DNA of 64,000 nucleotides. Origin: Litomosoides sigmodontis (Eukaryota > Nematoda > Chromadorea > Rhabditida > Onchocercidae). Every line of letters starts with the position of its first letter. Within the stretch, counting starts at the first letter, position 1. Below the pieces are notes generated by a model that was not told the origin of the DNA, searched no databases, and saw only the letters and a program-made list of their open reading frames with translations. The DNA lies in contig OY718803.1 of NCBI GenBank assembly GCA_963070105.1, positions 11,381,347-11,445,346 on the forward strand, read 5' to 3'. Of this stretch, positions 41,801-62,770 are shown one piece after another. The translations under genes and the position numbers were made by a program.

Positions 41801-42918
41801 TAGCATAAATCTACATCCCTCAAGAAAATGGAATGAAAAATTGTAATCAAAGAAGATAAAACAAGATGTACTTCTAAGAAATCTAAAAAGAGAAACAAAA
41901 ACCTTGATCCACATATCTGACATTGAAATGGCTTTTCGCCTGTATGTGTCCGCCGGTGCGCTTCAATTTTCGAAGGATGTTTAAGAACAACGCCACAATA
42001 TTCACAAGTTACTATCTACACAGAATGACCAAATTTTAAATTATGAATGGAAATTTTATACTTGTAAAGGAATTTGTAGGAGAAAAGAAACCGTTCCACA
42101 GTTTTGACATTTTTCCGCCATATATTAGCTGAGCTAGTTATCATTTTACATGAAATGAAACAACTTAAGGATTCAACTGTACAAAATATAAAACTAATGA
42201 AAAAAAAAACTCAATTCTGCACAATTTTAGTCAACGTACAGTAGCCTTCTTCTTGGAACACGACGGTGTCATTGTCGGCCATTTTTGCTGAGTACTACTG
42301 CTCATCGGTATTGAACTTTGAAAACCCTAAATTTTCTCCAGTTTTTGCAATATTTCAAATCCAATAGTTTCTGGCTCGTTAACAAAATTATAACTTCACT
42401 AGTATATTAATAATCACCAATGCTCAGTTATAGTTGCAACACCGCACAAACGTTGCCAGTACACCTTTTTTTGAATTTTATTAAGTTCAGCCATAAAAAT
42501 CTACAGAACAAACTGCTCCAGTTACATCAATATTTCATAAAAAACCAAAATCCTACCTACTGTAACCACTTCTAAAATGAAATTTATGACCCGAACTAAT
42601 TCACTGCATATCATTTTGAACATGAAATTTTATTTATAAATTGCAGATGTTATGCGAAAATTTTGAGAAATAGAGGACACTAACTTCATTTAATCCTATC
42701 CCGAAATTAGATAAATCGGCAGTAGCAACATCATCGATAATAGCAGTAAGCCGTGCGTTAGTATCAAAAGATTTTGTCAATGAGCTGGTAAGCATTGGAT
42801 CATTACCGGATAAGTAATCTTGTTCCAGGGATGGCCTTCCCAGAGTTAAATCAAAGCATGCATCATCTTCCACACGTGAACGGCTCATTTTACTCGCCTC
42901 CTTCGCAGCTTCCAACAT
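38836..42918 (-). CDS. Seven-finger C2H2 zinc-finger protein
   Basis: Probable nuclear DNA-binding protein; target unknown. Exons: 42918-42685, 42015-41903, 41791-41645, 41527-41359, 41148-40911, 40500-40401, 40288-40106, 39842-39782, 39612-39490, 39132-38836. Sum 1665 bases, 554 residues. Fingers by Cys/Cys/His/His: 82/85/98/102, 110/113/126/130, 138/142/155/160, 250/253/266/270, 278/281/294/299, 307/311/324/329, 337/342/355/360. Linkers are TGEKP-like. Fingers 1-3 and 4-6 are copies of one module (LKHPSKI in 1 and 4, CGKRFVS/CGRRFVS in 3 and 6). The C-terminal 190 residues are acidic without known domains. The join 40911-40500 needs a GC donor. The start at 42918 directly follows TTTTGAG. 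An alternative first exon (ATG at 43458, MSSGKDRRLNR, donor GTAAGT) exists but its phase does not fit the main acceptor. Family member not recognised. Confidence 0.88.
40615..40666. repeat. Two direct copies of a 19-base element
   Basis: TACTGATATCTTATATACT occurs at 40615-40633 and again at 40648-40666, a period of 33 bases. It sits inside an intron of the zinc-finger gene. No function is evident. Confidence 0.8.
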
Positions 42919-44757
42919 CTCAAAATCGAAAAAAAAAGGAAATATAATTACTGGATTTATGGCAAGTTACCGTGAAAACCAATCACAGTCTGTTATAAAT
43001 TATTATATTCCCTTCTATCGTCGATAAAATCCATTATCATAGAAGGGATGAAAAAATTTTTTATGCAACCATCGCTAGTATCGAAATAAATTTTAGTATA
43101 ACAAGTATGTCCGCTTACTCATGTCGTGACCATATTTAGCGACAGTAAATTAATCCTAACCTTTTAAAGTGTCTTGTTCATATCTCTGTTTGAACGAAAC
43201 GTATCCACAAAATAATATTATAAAAAGGAAAAAGCGCATAATGTGCGAAGAAAACATGCTAATTTATATAATCTGACTAATTGTTGATAAATGTACCGCT
43301 TACTACTACGAATATACACATCAGTTATTACCAGATGCACCATAAAATTGACACCATAAAATAAGATGCACCATAAAATAAAATTGACAATTCAAAAATA
43401 TATTGAGAAGTTTGAAAACTTACTGACGATTTAGCCGTCTGTCCTTACCAGAAGACATGTTACATTTCTTTATCACTTATTAGTTTACTGTGAGATATAT
43501 TGGGAATCACTTCCTGTCAAATATGTCATTTGTCGATTAACCATGATATGACTGATATCAGTTCATGGCCGAACATGCTACCAATCCAATAATGGTTTCT
43601 TTACCAATTTTGAATTTATCACCAAATGCAAAAGAAAAAGGACACAATTCCCAAACAAATATTCATAAAATTCATACCTAAAAATTTATTCAACATACTA
43701 CCCATATAATTCATATCATATAATTTATTTAGCCATATTAAAAATTTATTAAATCATATTAGATTTCACTATAATTCCTGTAAGCCGATTTCACATAATG
43801 ATAGTAGGAGGAGCAAATTTCACATATCGTTTTACCTAAAAATCTGACCAACTATTCGCTAATCAGTAATCGAATCCATGTCCAGCATCATTCCGCAAGA
43901 AACTGTTCTGTGCTCGCACGTTGAGTTAGACATTGAAATGCCCTGAATTTTTACTACCCTCTAGCTTATTTTCAATAGACACGCAGCATATCGATGCACA
44001 TTTTTACTCTAAATTTAGATTTGACTTGAAATCAAAACCGAAATTTGTGTGAACGCTCTCGTTCTCCCTCTTAACCAATATCAGGATCCCACCGTTGCAC
44101 TTATCCTAAGCACCCACAAACCCCTGCCTGATCTTAAAAAACCGCAAAATACCTGGCCCGAGCTGCATTGTACTTTAAAACTCCGGATTCTATGGCGCCT
44201 AAAACGGTTCCATCCATTTTGAATGCTTGTTCTTGGTTTGTGAACGGACTATGGGTTCTTCTGCAGTGCGTTTTATTATCTGATTCGGAGCAAACTTTTT
44301 GCATAAAGCTTTATAGTCTACTGCGGATATTAGTACATTCGTAACTAAAGACCGTCTACTAGTTGTGAGCATTCATATTCTGCGGCACATCTCCCTACTT
44401 ACCGCTGTTGTGCAATTGATATGACATTCTTACATGCCGGCTAGATATTTACGTATTTTCTAGAAAACTTTTCTTTTATTTATTACTCTAATGTCCCTAA
44501 ATTTTACTTAGGATACCAAGAGGGGAAATTTCGGAGTTTGGTTCATTTAACATTTGGACTTACTGTATATTAGTCAGGTCTTTTTCCTGCCATTTGTTGC
44601 AATTTTCGTATATACTCTGACTTTAATTTTACCAGTTTCCAATTTTCTTATAGTAAATGAAGACACAGCTGGTTTTTCTACTTTTTCTGTTTTTTGTTCT
44701 TTTTGAATTGCTTTTATTTTTTCACACACTTATGGTTTATACGATTTTTTATTTTCA
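42919..44757. other. Intergenic region between divergent zinc-finger and emerin genes
   Basis: About 1.8 kb shared upstream region of two divergently transcribed genes, so it should contain both promoters. Short imperfect direct repeats built on ATGCACCATAAAAT occur at about 43333-43390. Runs of ATTCATA/AAATTTATT words occur at about 43650-43770. No coding region is seen apart from the possible minus-strand first exon at 43458. Confidence 0.45.
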
Positions 44758-44759
44758 AG
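44750..44759 (+). promoter_or_regulatory. Splice acceptor before emerin start (probable SL site)
   Basis: TATTTTCAAG ends at 44759, six bases before the ATG. There is a strong pyrimidine tract before it. A leader this short is typical of nematode spliced-leader trans-splicing. Confidence 0.5.
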
Positions 44760-44765
44760 CAAATA

Positions 44766-46503
44766 ATGGATGTAAATCAGCTTACCAATGAAGAAATTCG
44801 AAACCAACTTATGGTACATGGATGCGATCCTGGACCTGTCGTTGAGAGTACCAGAGGTGTCTACGCAAATAAATTACGACGTTTATTAGAAGGAGAATCA
44901 GATGTTACAGTAGCACTTGAGGTACTTTCTAAAGTAGCATTAATGTTTTGATGTTATACTGGCTACATTCCTTTGAAAAAATTATAGTTGCCCATTGAGC
45001 ACAATATCAAGTTGAAATTGCTAAATTTTATTATTTCAGGAGTATTTTCACAGAAAGGAATTTAATGATTGTTAGTTATGACATGTCTTAGCTTTAAAGA
45101 GTATAATCGTTTCATCGAAATGCACTAGTGTAATAATTTTCAGTAAAAGGAATTAGTGTGAATATGTATGGAAGAGATTGGGAAGTATAACTAGTGTGGT
45201 AGAACGATAAGGATGTTATTACTGTAGTTACAGCACATGGATGTGATCCTGTACCTGTTGTTGAAAGTGCTGAAGGTGTCTTGGCAAATAATAGTAATAT
45301 GAAAATTACGTCACCATCGAATTTGGATGATTGCAGTAGTCGGATATTTAGTACCAGGTTCCCACCACTTGTAGATAGCTGTCCTACACTTTTCCAAAAG
45401 GAGTTATATGCTACAAAATTGAAACAGATGATTCTAAATAATAACATTTGCAGAGAGTAACGTCTGACACGACAACTAGCAGTCGTAGATCATCACCAAA
45501 ACGTGGGACTGTATCGCAGAGTCCACAGAAATCACGCTCACCGAAGCGTACTACTCGTTCTTCCACTCAAGAAATATCCGACCCACCAAAAGTTCAAAAT
45601 GCATTTCAAAATTCTAAAATATCACAAATGCCTTCGAAATTTGTGGATGTTTCTTCAGGGAACTCATCTACAATTTCTAATTTCAAGCACTCAGTACAGA
45701 AGCAACATGTGCAGCCATCTAATCTTATTTCTCCGAAATCAGGTGTAGATTCGGAATTCGAAACTCGTACGGAGCTAAATACAGTTCCAGAATCTTACCG
45801 TTCGCCATTACAAACAAATGCAACTTCCGAACCCTTATCTTCGGATGTAATTTCGAGTTCTTTCAAAATACCCAAGCCTTATCCATTTGAAACACTGCCG
45901 AAAGTTTACCATACTACACCTACAACACGTTTTACATCCTTACGAGTAAGTATGTTGCTAGCTAAGTAATTTTACTTCGGTTTTTTCTTTTTTGAAAAAC
46001 GATTTGTTTTTTCGGAATTTAATCTTTGTCTATGGGTTGGAATTAGATTTCTTTGACTTAAGCGTCCATACAATCTATGTCAAATATAGAGTTATAATTG
46101 ATAGTAATAACTAGCGTTCCTTTTTGCTTTTGTTATTAACTTTTCCTGACCCATCAATTCTTCAAATTCATATAATTTATAGGATAATTGGGAGAATGGA
46201 AAAATTAGCGATGGTTCAGACGATGATTTGCGCGGTGAGGAAAGTTCACGTATTTTGTCGCCTAGTTGGAGAGAGGATCATACGTATTCGGCTCGACGTG
46301 AATCGAAACATATGTTTGAAAATTCCTACAGTGGGTATAGAAATCAACACAACGATTTGGTACACGAAGAAAAGGTGTCACAAAGCTATGGAAAAATCGG
46401 TCTCACTATTCTTTTCATTATCACAACATTTATTTTTGTATTTTTTGTCGTGCAGAACTACGTGGAATTAGAACGTGGTGAAGGTAACAATGAAGAGTTT
46501 TGA
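44766..46503 (+). CDS. emr-1: Emerin-like LEM-domain inner nuclear membrane protein
   Basis: LEM proteins bind BAF and lamin and tether chromatin to the inner nuclear membrane. Exons 44766-44921, 45454-45945 and 46183-46503 join in phase 0 and give 322 residues. Residues 1-44 are a LEM domain (MDVNQLTNEEIRNQL start, then HGCDPGPV and the VYANKLRRL helix), close to the N-terminus of C. elegans EMR-1 as I recall it. Residues about 53-280 are Ser/Pro/Lys-rich and probably disordered. A single transmembrane helix lies at about 288-306, followed by a short acidic tail ending GNNEEF. This tail-anchored layout fits emerin rather than LEM2/MAN1, which have two membrane helices and a C-terminal winged helix. 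The protein is longer than C. elegans EMR-1 (about 166). The first intron contains a LEM-like copy. Confidence 0.9.
45203..45457 (+). pseudogene. Second LEM-like copy inside emerin intron 1
   Basis: Bases around 45236-45290 match exon 1 at about 44819-44873 at roughly 45 of 55 positions. They encode HGCDPVPVVESAEGV where exon 1 encodes HGCDPGPVVESTRGV. The frame stays open for 85 codons and near its end has ELYATKLKQMIL, resembling the second LEM helix, about 100 bases further on. The frame runs across the exon 2 acceptor and stops at TAA 45458-45460, out of frame with exon 2. It is most likely a partial exon duplication that is decaying. Use as an alternative exon is possible but no in-phase pair of splice sites preserves the LEM frame. 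Confidence 0.5.
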
Positions 46504-48357
46504 TGATCCTTTCTCGAATGCAGTGTCTAATGTTTCCATAGATTTGAAAAGCGTTTGCTGCATCTACCTAACCGTTACGTTGAAAACAAGAATTTCTTTC
46601 AGCATTTCGAAATTTTTGTTCAGTTTTTAGATGCGAAACTTTTCGGGGAGTATCTTATTTTTTATGCGACTTTCAATCTTCTAATTTTTTTCATGAACTT
46701 CAATTGTTCTTAAGCATTAAAGATTATGTTTTAAGAAACTTATGAAACTAAGCTTGTTGACAAGTACGATGATGCATTTTTCCACAGGCATGTTCATTCC
46801 TCCCTTCTTTGTTTCTGCCCTCTTAAATCCATCTTCCAGTTTTTCGTTTAGTTTTTGAATTGCTATTTTAATGTGACGTTTCAGGATAGAAATCTATTCC
46901 GGAATTTATTTCCTTTACATTTTATAAAATCATTTGTTTTCGTCACAAAGCGCTTAATTTTCTCACAAGTTGGTTTATTTTGTTACTTTGCATTTCTTGA
47001 GGATTTAATCAGGGTTGATTACATTTAACCATTCATGTGTTTATATCTAGATGGAAGACCAGGACTTTCATCTATTCATTAATTTCATTATTTTGCATGA
47101 ATAACATGCATGAATCTTTTGACGTTGCTACATTTTGTTTTAGGTATTTGGATAATCATGTGTTGGAGTTGTCTATTAAAAGCGTTTCTTCGGTTTATTG
47201 TGGAGAGATGTATCTGGTTTCATGTATTTCAAATTCTAGTGCCTTGCTGCTTTAATGCTGAATCAAAAAATCCAAACTTCGTGGAGCTACTTTTTTAATC
47301 CAGAATTTGTTAGGGAATACTATGGAAGACTATTGTTCAGCTGTAGGGTTCCTGGAATCATTTGAACTTTTGAACCAGATGGTGTTTCCACGAGGCTAGT
47401 AAAGTGAATGAAGGATAGTAAAATGTATGCGATGATGATTCTGAACTTTTCGACCTTTAGATATTTCAAAAAGTAAAGGGTGGTTTTCAAAACCGCGGAA
47501 ATCAAATTCGGTTGTCGTAGTGCTTTAAGAAGGAAGTTGGAAAGGAAAAAGTGTAGGAGATTGCTTGAGTAAATTCTAAACTACTATTTTTGCTTTTTGG
47601 TGTGTTTCACTCTGAAAGTGATTTTTAATTATCTGAATTTTTGTAGACAATTTACTGGAGAGGTTAAGTCCACTGGAGCGAGAAAAATAGCTAATAGTTG
47701 CATAAAATTAAATTTTCTGCTTTCCTTTTTGTAATGGTAACTAATTATGTTGTGGTAGTGAACGCGCAAGATCGTGATGGTAGTATATCGATAATGAATG
47801 CTAGTATTTCCACCGTGCGTCGTTTCGTGAAATAAGCAAATTATCAATGGGCTGAAATGCGGAACACTTGTTCGTGTAAATTCCGAAGCACTTTAAAAGG
47901 AGTGTTTCTTTTCCGCTGCTGCAACCAACAATTAACTAATAAAATCTAAAATCGGTCAAAAAAATGTACGCCCCATATTGATTCGGTATTTCGGATGCGA
48001 TCTGAGTTCCGAGACGAGGGTGCTCAGTCGTGTATTTGAAATATTTTGTGGGTATTGAAATGTTCGGAAAAGCGAAACAATGGAACCAAATGAGTTCATT
48101 TTATTCGAGGATTTGCTACTTACAGTTGATCGAGTCAGAAGTAAGTTATTTCCAAAGCGGAGAATGCGCATAGCTGAAAAGTATGATTAACTACGACAGA
48201 AACATACACACAAGACATACATTACGAATTGCATGGACACTGAGAGAACGGTGGGCGAATTCCTAAAATGGTGTGTGTTCAAGCGCACCGTTTCCGTTTA
48301 GCTTAGCAAGGCAGAAAGGCGTTGCGAGCATGCAAGCATGCATGCATGCGTCTAAAT

Positions 48358-48360
<3 letters not shown>
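46504..48360. other. Intergenic, no gene seen
   Basis: Downstream of emerin, an ATTAAA at 46716-46721 is a possible polyadenylation signal. The rest is AT-rich, with scattered short open frames that show no domain and no consistent splice chain. A short run of GCAT words precedes the TG repeat at about 48327-48350. Confidence 0.4.

Positions 48361-48395
<35 letters not shown>
48361..48395. repeat. (TG)n microsatellite
   Basis: Seventeen and a half uninterrupted TG units. It is the first of a group of simple repeats lying between the emerin and Gq-alpha genes. Confidence 0.97.
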
Positions 48396-48398
<3 letters not shown>

Positions 48399-48949
48399 AA
48401 GGAGCAAACGAATCTATTGAGAAAGCACGAGATGCGATGCTTACATTGGTTGAAGAAACCGGCTGCGGTGTGGCATAGAGAAGTTTGGTGCGCTGCGTGA
48501 ACCAGTTCACTGCGAACGTCGTCACCTGGCTTCTTGCCTTGCGCTAGACTCAGTCTGTTCACCAAGGCAAGCACAAGGGATTTCCTTGGTGTATAAGCAT
48601 TCTCTTCAAATGCCACTTCTTGCCTCCTCCACACCTTTTTGCATTTCTCTGGGAGGAACGTTCCAAGCAAGCTCTCTCTGCTTGCTTCTCGCTGTTCTAA
48701 GACATTCATCTGTCGTCCTTCCCATATCTTTCTCTCTCCCCTTTCCTCCGTTTGGGAACAGTGCTTGAAGCTTCCACTAAAAGGAGAGAGAAGCAGATGT
48801 GAGAATCGAGTGCTCGTGTTAGTGGCAAACTTACACGTTAGCCTGGAAAAGTGCATGTGGTGCCTATAGCTTGCAGACATACAAACGGTCCAGTGCGTAA
48901 GAGAGACTTGTTGTCTGCAAAATTTCTTCGCAAGGTTGACAAGCCCCAA
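48395..48949 (-). other. Long open frame, probably not a gene
   Basis: An uninterrupted 184-codon frame on the minus strand, the longest single open frame in the window, opening with a non-ATG codon. The block is clearly less AT-rich than its surroundings, which lengthens chance frames. Plus-strand frames overlap it and the peptide has no recognisable domain or signal peptide. I treat it as composition-driven, though an intronless lineage-specific gene cannot be excluded. Confidence 0.15.
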
Positions 48950-49032
48950 CAGATATTTCTGTCTGCTTCAGCCTTATGCCAGACATCCATGCACGCATAC
49001 GCTTCTTTGAGAACAGCTTGCAAGGAATAATA

Positions 49033-49155
<123 letters not shown>

Positions 49156-49220
49156 GTATTATATATTTGACGTGTGTTCGGATGTGTATTTACGTGCATA
49201 TACGTATGTGTCTATGTATC

Positions 49221-49262
49221 TATGCGTGCGTGTGTGTGTGTGTATGTGTGCGTGTATGTGTC
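49221..49262. repeat. Degenerate (TG)n repeat
   Basis: A TG-rich tract with interspersed TA and CG steps. A similar mix (TG run, then (TA)n) occurs again at about 49650-49707. Confidence 0.85.
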
Positions 49263-49649
49263 TACACTGAGATGTTCTGGAAGATGCGAGAATTGATAAG
49301 ATGATTTCGGACTTTCGGTTGGATGCGGAAAGAAGGGGCATTTATAAATAAGTAAGCCACGTGTCCCACCCACCGTGTCATGTTTTCCTCTTTTTAAGGC
49401 ATTACCGGTCCTTTCTCCATCTCCATTTATCCCGGCTATGCTGTGCCCTTCCTTCCTTACTTTCACTGTTGTCTCACATGTACGTAACACACCAATTTTT
49501 CTTTCTGCGCCTCTTCATCATTAGCCTTGTCATCGACGTCGTTGTCGCTGCCGCCATTCTCTGCCGACATTTTCACTACCAAGAAGGCATTTCAGGATGA
49601 CAATCCCATATGCATGCGTGTGTGCACGTTAGCGTGTCGTTTACATCTG

Positions 49650-49673
49650 AATGTGTGTGTGTGGGCCGGTATA

Positions 49674-49706
<33 letters not shown>

Positions 49707-49707
49707 G
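49650..49707. repeat. Compound TG/TA simple repeat
   Basis: A TG run followed by interrupted TATATG/TACATA units. It is the last of the four simple-repeat tracts in this intergenic region. From here to 51160 I see no gene; the sequence should include the Gq-alpha promoter. Confidence 0.85.
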
Positions 49708-51146
49708 TGAATGCAGCCATTTGTTTACCGCCAAACCCTCTTATTTTCTCTTTCTGATTTCATTTGCTTATACACGTTTCAATCTTATGTTACGGTGTTT
49801 TTTCATATTTGCAGAGGCACTTTTCTGTTATTCCTGGTTGCAGGTTCACATATATACGCCTCCTACGTATAGTTCCTCTTCCTCGTCTTACAAATTAGAT
49901 CGTTTGCGCCGAAGCTTCCGAGGATTTACTAAATTACCGTCCCTATGTATATCATTTAGTTAAATCAGCGCTCTTATTAGGAAGCAGTGAGCTGGTCACT
50001 TGAATTGATTCTGTCCGTTGTTTACAACCACATCAACTAATGTCAAAAATACTTTTATTCTAAATTACTGGAATCATCGAACTTTTAATGCACCGTTTGA
50101 TGTTCGTCTTGTGTGTTTGCATTTGTGTCCGTCATATACCTACCTTATGGTTTTAGTAATAAGGTCGACTTTGTCTCCTGTATCATTCATTACAGCGTCA
50201 AATATTATTTCTAATAATACTAACGGCATAATTACTGCTGCATTGCTCATTTTCGGTATAGCTTTACATCAACAGAATTACAAAAATATAGGCCGTAATT
50301 CATTCGAACTGTTTCCTTTCATTCTAGGTTCACGGTTGGTAAAGAAGCACAGTCTGTGATTGTGGAATTCATTGATACCTCTTCTTGTCTTCCTGGATGT
50401 GGACCGTTGGGTCGTCATTCTCTCTAATCGATTTCAGCGAGATTCTGGGAAGCTGTTGCAACAACTAAAAGCTTGATTTTGCTGCTATGCGCTGATTTGG
50501 TTTGTGATTTCATTTACGTACTTCTTCATTTGACAAATAAATCCAGCTTTCCATTCCACAACACAACACAAAGAAGGTAAACGAAAATTTCCCAACTTGT
50601 AAATTATTCAAATCTTTCGTAAGGTGTGACACATCGTAAGTATCGCTAACAACGATAAATAAAAGTTAGGGAGAAAAAAATCTGCTTTAAAAATCGTATC
50701 AAATTATGTCTTCCGAATGTATATTAAAAAATATTCAGAAAAGAAGAAATAGTGATATACTTTCTTGTATTTGCTTATTTTGGTTGCAAAACTCGATTAG
50801 TGTCGAGAATTCGTCAATATTTGATGCATAAAAACTTGCATTTTCCACTTTTTATCAGGTTATCTAAATTAAAATTTGATGAACAGATTGGAAATTTGCC
50901 TTCCTGATTAATGACGATATTTCCTTTTTTAAGCTATCGATTCGCTGTTTGCACTTTGCGCTAGTTTTTCTCGCTATTCCGTTTTCCACTGCTATTTGCT
51001 TCACTTTTGTTGCTACTTCTCCATTGTATTATTTTCACTAATAATTTTGCTGCTTTTCTGACTGACAACTTGCTGAGCGCGTCACTGTAACTGTACGTGG
51101 TGCTCGGTATTTCACGCGACGATTACGCAAAACCGGCGAAACTGTT

Positions 51147-51160
51147 CATTTTACGGGCAG
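51147..51160 (+). promoter_or_regulatory. Acceptor-like site before Gq-alpha start
   Basis: CATTTTACGGGCAG ends at 51160, leaving a 14-base leader before ATG 51175. It could be a spliced-leader site, but the pyrimidine tract is weak. The upstream sequence is also open in frame. Confidence 0.3.
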
Positions 51161-51174
51161 CCAAAACGGCCCCC

Positions 51175-60067
<8,893 letters not shown>

Positions 60068-60082
60068 CCCCATGAACGATAG

Positions 60083-60382
60083 TTTGTATCACGGCTATTA
60101 TCACTATTACCATCGCTATCGTCATTATCCTTTCTTTTACAAAGTACATTTCTTAGGTACACGCGTGTAACAAATGCCTTTTCAAATAAAAAAAAAGAAA
60201 TATTCACTGCGATTGCGCTCCAGCTTGGTGTACTTGGTTCTATTACAATTACTACTGCTTTAGCTACCGCAACAGCTGCAATTGATACTACTGCGATAAT
60301 AATTAGTGCTATCGTAACTGCTACCGCTGTATTGTTTCAACAACTACTGTTTATAGCTATTGTTTGTAACTGCTGTTATTAA
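60083..60382 (+). other. Low-complexity open frame after Gq-alpha stop
   Basis: After the Gq-alpha TGA and one further in-frame stop (TAG 60080-60082), the same frame stays open for 99 codons to TAA 60380-60382. It encodes a Leu/Thr/Ala/Ile-rich hydrophobic sequence with no ATG. It is built of degenerate trinucleotides such as ACT, GCT and ATT, so it is most likely simple sequence in the 3' UTR. Confidence 0.3.
60185..60190 (+). terminator. Candidate polyadenylation signal of Gq-alpha
   Basis: AATAAA followed by a poly-A run, 118 bases after the Gq-alpha stop codon. Confidence 0.4.
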
Positions 60383-61398
60383 GTGTTGCTGTTTTTGAAA
60401 AAAAACAAAAGATATATGCTGGGTTCTGGTGCGATTTGTTGAATTTTCCTAAATTCGGAAGAAAGGAGATACATACCATGTAGCATGGGTCGGAGATCGG
60501 ACTATTTGACATAATATGTTCAACATATTTATCACCTTTTGCATCTGTGATAACGGGTCATTAACGGTTCTTGACGTTCAGTAACGTTCCGATCCCATGA
60601 AAATATTTCAGTTTATTCATATGTTTGTTTCGTTCGTTTGTTTATTAGTTATTTCTCCTTTGTTTACTTTCCATTTTTATGGGAAATGCACAATTCTTCC
60701 ATTTTTTTAATTCTTTGAATGGAAAGAATATTTATTTTATCTTCATCAACTATCTCGATTTATTTTCATGAAAGCGAAATTTCTTGGCGCTTTAAATTGT
60801 GATTTTTTGTGGTAGAATTCTAAAATTTCGTAAATTAAATTCTTCAAAGTTTCTAATTCGTTATCCTTCTGATATGATTCAAAGTTGATTTTTCAACAAA
60901 AGTGGGAACGGAGCGAACGAATTAATTAATTGATCCTCTGAAAAATATTTTTCGAGTTCACTTAGAAAGAATGAATTTGAAATACACGAAGTGATTGTTT
61001 ATGTTATCCCTTGATGGACTTATTTTTCATATCCTGCATTGTAATGTTTTCATTAGATTAGTTGTAGTCAGAGTCTAGATATCCATTCATAGTGAAATTT
61101 CTCCTTTTGGCTTGATTTGTAAGTGCTGCTTCATCTGAAATGTGTTTGGCTTTAATATATTGGGAAATCTGTCTTGTTTGTATTTTTTCAGTAGTGATTT
61201 TCCGGTGGAATATTTGGTTTTATAAAGGGGTGAATATAGTATAGTACTTACTCAGTCGCAGTCAGTGAAATACAAGTACTGTTTCAATAAAGAATCGATC
61301 GAATTTCAAGTTGAGCATAGACTCTCAAAAAAACGATTGTCCGAAATTTTTAACTTCATCGCCTGTTGTCATGCTCGTTATCCTCATCATCATATCAA
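60383..61398. other. Intergenic, no gene seen
   Basis: AT-rich sequence downstream of Gq-alpha with no open frame, repeat or RNA gene that I can support. Confidence 0.45.
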
Positions 61399-62770
61399 AT
61401 GACGAAAGGGGAAAAGTTAAGATTATTGTGGAGAGGTATACACTTGATAACTTTTTGGTGTGTGTCTTCTAAATTAAGATTTAAATCGATTGGTTCTGGT
61501 GGCAAGAACAATAGTGATAGTGATCCTTTAATGCATCTTATTATGAACAATTAATATTAGTGAACTGAATTCAATGACAAGTTGGTTGTCGTCATTGCTG
61601 TTATTCTTCTGCCGCTTTTTATTCCAAGTTTTTATATTAATCTATTACGCAAACACCGAGCATTTTGAATGTCTGTAGGAGCGCTTTATTTTCTTTACTA
61701 CATTTGCACTTTGTTTTTTAAAACGAATATTTTTTTGTTTTGAAATTTCCGAGCATTTTTTCGCGAGCAAAATTTAGAGTGTTTTTTTTCATTGGATGAT
61801 TTAATATATTACATACTTTGCAATGTCCATCATTTCTTTCGTCAAAAGAAGTTTTCGTTGGTATTGTTTTTCCCTCAGAGAACTGTTATGACATTTATGA
61901 CTTTGTTTCGTATAAAGAAAGAAAAGTTTTCTTTCTGTAGAATCCTGCCAAGGTTTTTGTTTTATTAAAAGACAGTGGGATGTTCGAGGTGCAGTCGTTC
62001 TCTATGATATGATACAGTTCACAGAAAGATTTTGAATGTATTTCGAAGCGAAAATATCGTCACTGTTAGCGCAAATTTACGGTAGGAATAGTAACGAAGT
62101 ATCGTATATGGAATTCAGGAAGTTGTTTAAATTTTGAAAATAGAAAAAAGAGTAAGCTAAATGGGTGTGGTGAGTGGAGCAAAAAGGAAGAGAAATGAAA
62201 AAGTTTGTCAAATTTCGTGATTAATTTAAAACAGTCAAAAGAGAAAGGGCAATGATTTTGCTCACTGCTCACAATATATATTTCAATTTTCTATTATTTT
62301 TTTCTTTCATTTGTTCCATTATTCATTTCACTGTTTTCATGATACGGTATGGTTATAGTATTGGCATCGATGTAGGCGCTATCATTACGTGATGTATTTT
62401 TCCTTTTCATATTCCTTTTTTTCTGATGTTTAGGTGCGATTATTACTGCGTATATACATATGTTTCTTTTTTCCATGGAATTATTAATTTTGTAACACTA
62501 ATTCCAGCATACTTACCATCAGATCAGATAAAAGACTTCTTGAGTGAGTTATTTTGTTTTCGAAAATTATTTTGCTTTGCCTTTTCCAGCAGGCGTGTTA
62601 TCAAGCGATCTTTTCCTGATGTTATTTCTGTTTACTATACCCTGATTTCTCGTCATACGTATTTTCCTTTGCATTTCTTCTTTCGATTTTCTAACTTTTT
62701 TCGTGCAGTCCAGTATCGGTTACTTTGGGAAGCCCTGTCAAACGGCGTACAACGCGTTCCTCTAAACTGA
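61399..62770 (+). CDS. Candidate three-exon small gene, unassigned
   Basis: Segments 61399-61435 (from ATG), 62508-62543 and 62709-62770 join in phase 1 at both introns. Their donors are GTATAC and GTGAGT and their acceptors ATTCCAG and CGTGCAG. The product is about 44 residues, from MTKGEKLRLLWR through YLPSDQIKDFL to QRVPLN and a TGA. The peptide reads like a real helical protein, but the exons are so short that chance openness is likely. The last exon is open in all three frames. It could instead be the 3' end of a larger gene, or nothing. Not recognised. Confidence 0.22.

Noticed and set aside
48395..48949. 184-codon minus-strand open frame as a protein-coding gene
   Set aside because: Opens with a non-ATG codon, lies in a GC-shifted block where chance frames are longer, overlaps plus-strand frames, and has no recognisable domain.
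51097..51174. N-terminal extension of Gq-alpha from an upstream in-frame start
   Set aside because: The MACCLS start with paired palmitoylation cysteines is the known Gq N-terminus, and an acceptor-like site lies between the two starts.
60083..60382. Read-through extension of Gq-alpha in the same frame
   Set aside because: Two in-frame stops separate it from the Gq-alpha tail, the EYNLV terminus is the normal end, and the stretch is simple trinucleotide sequence.
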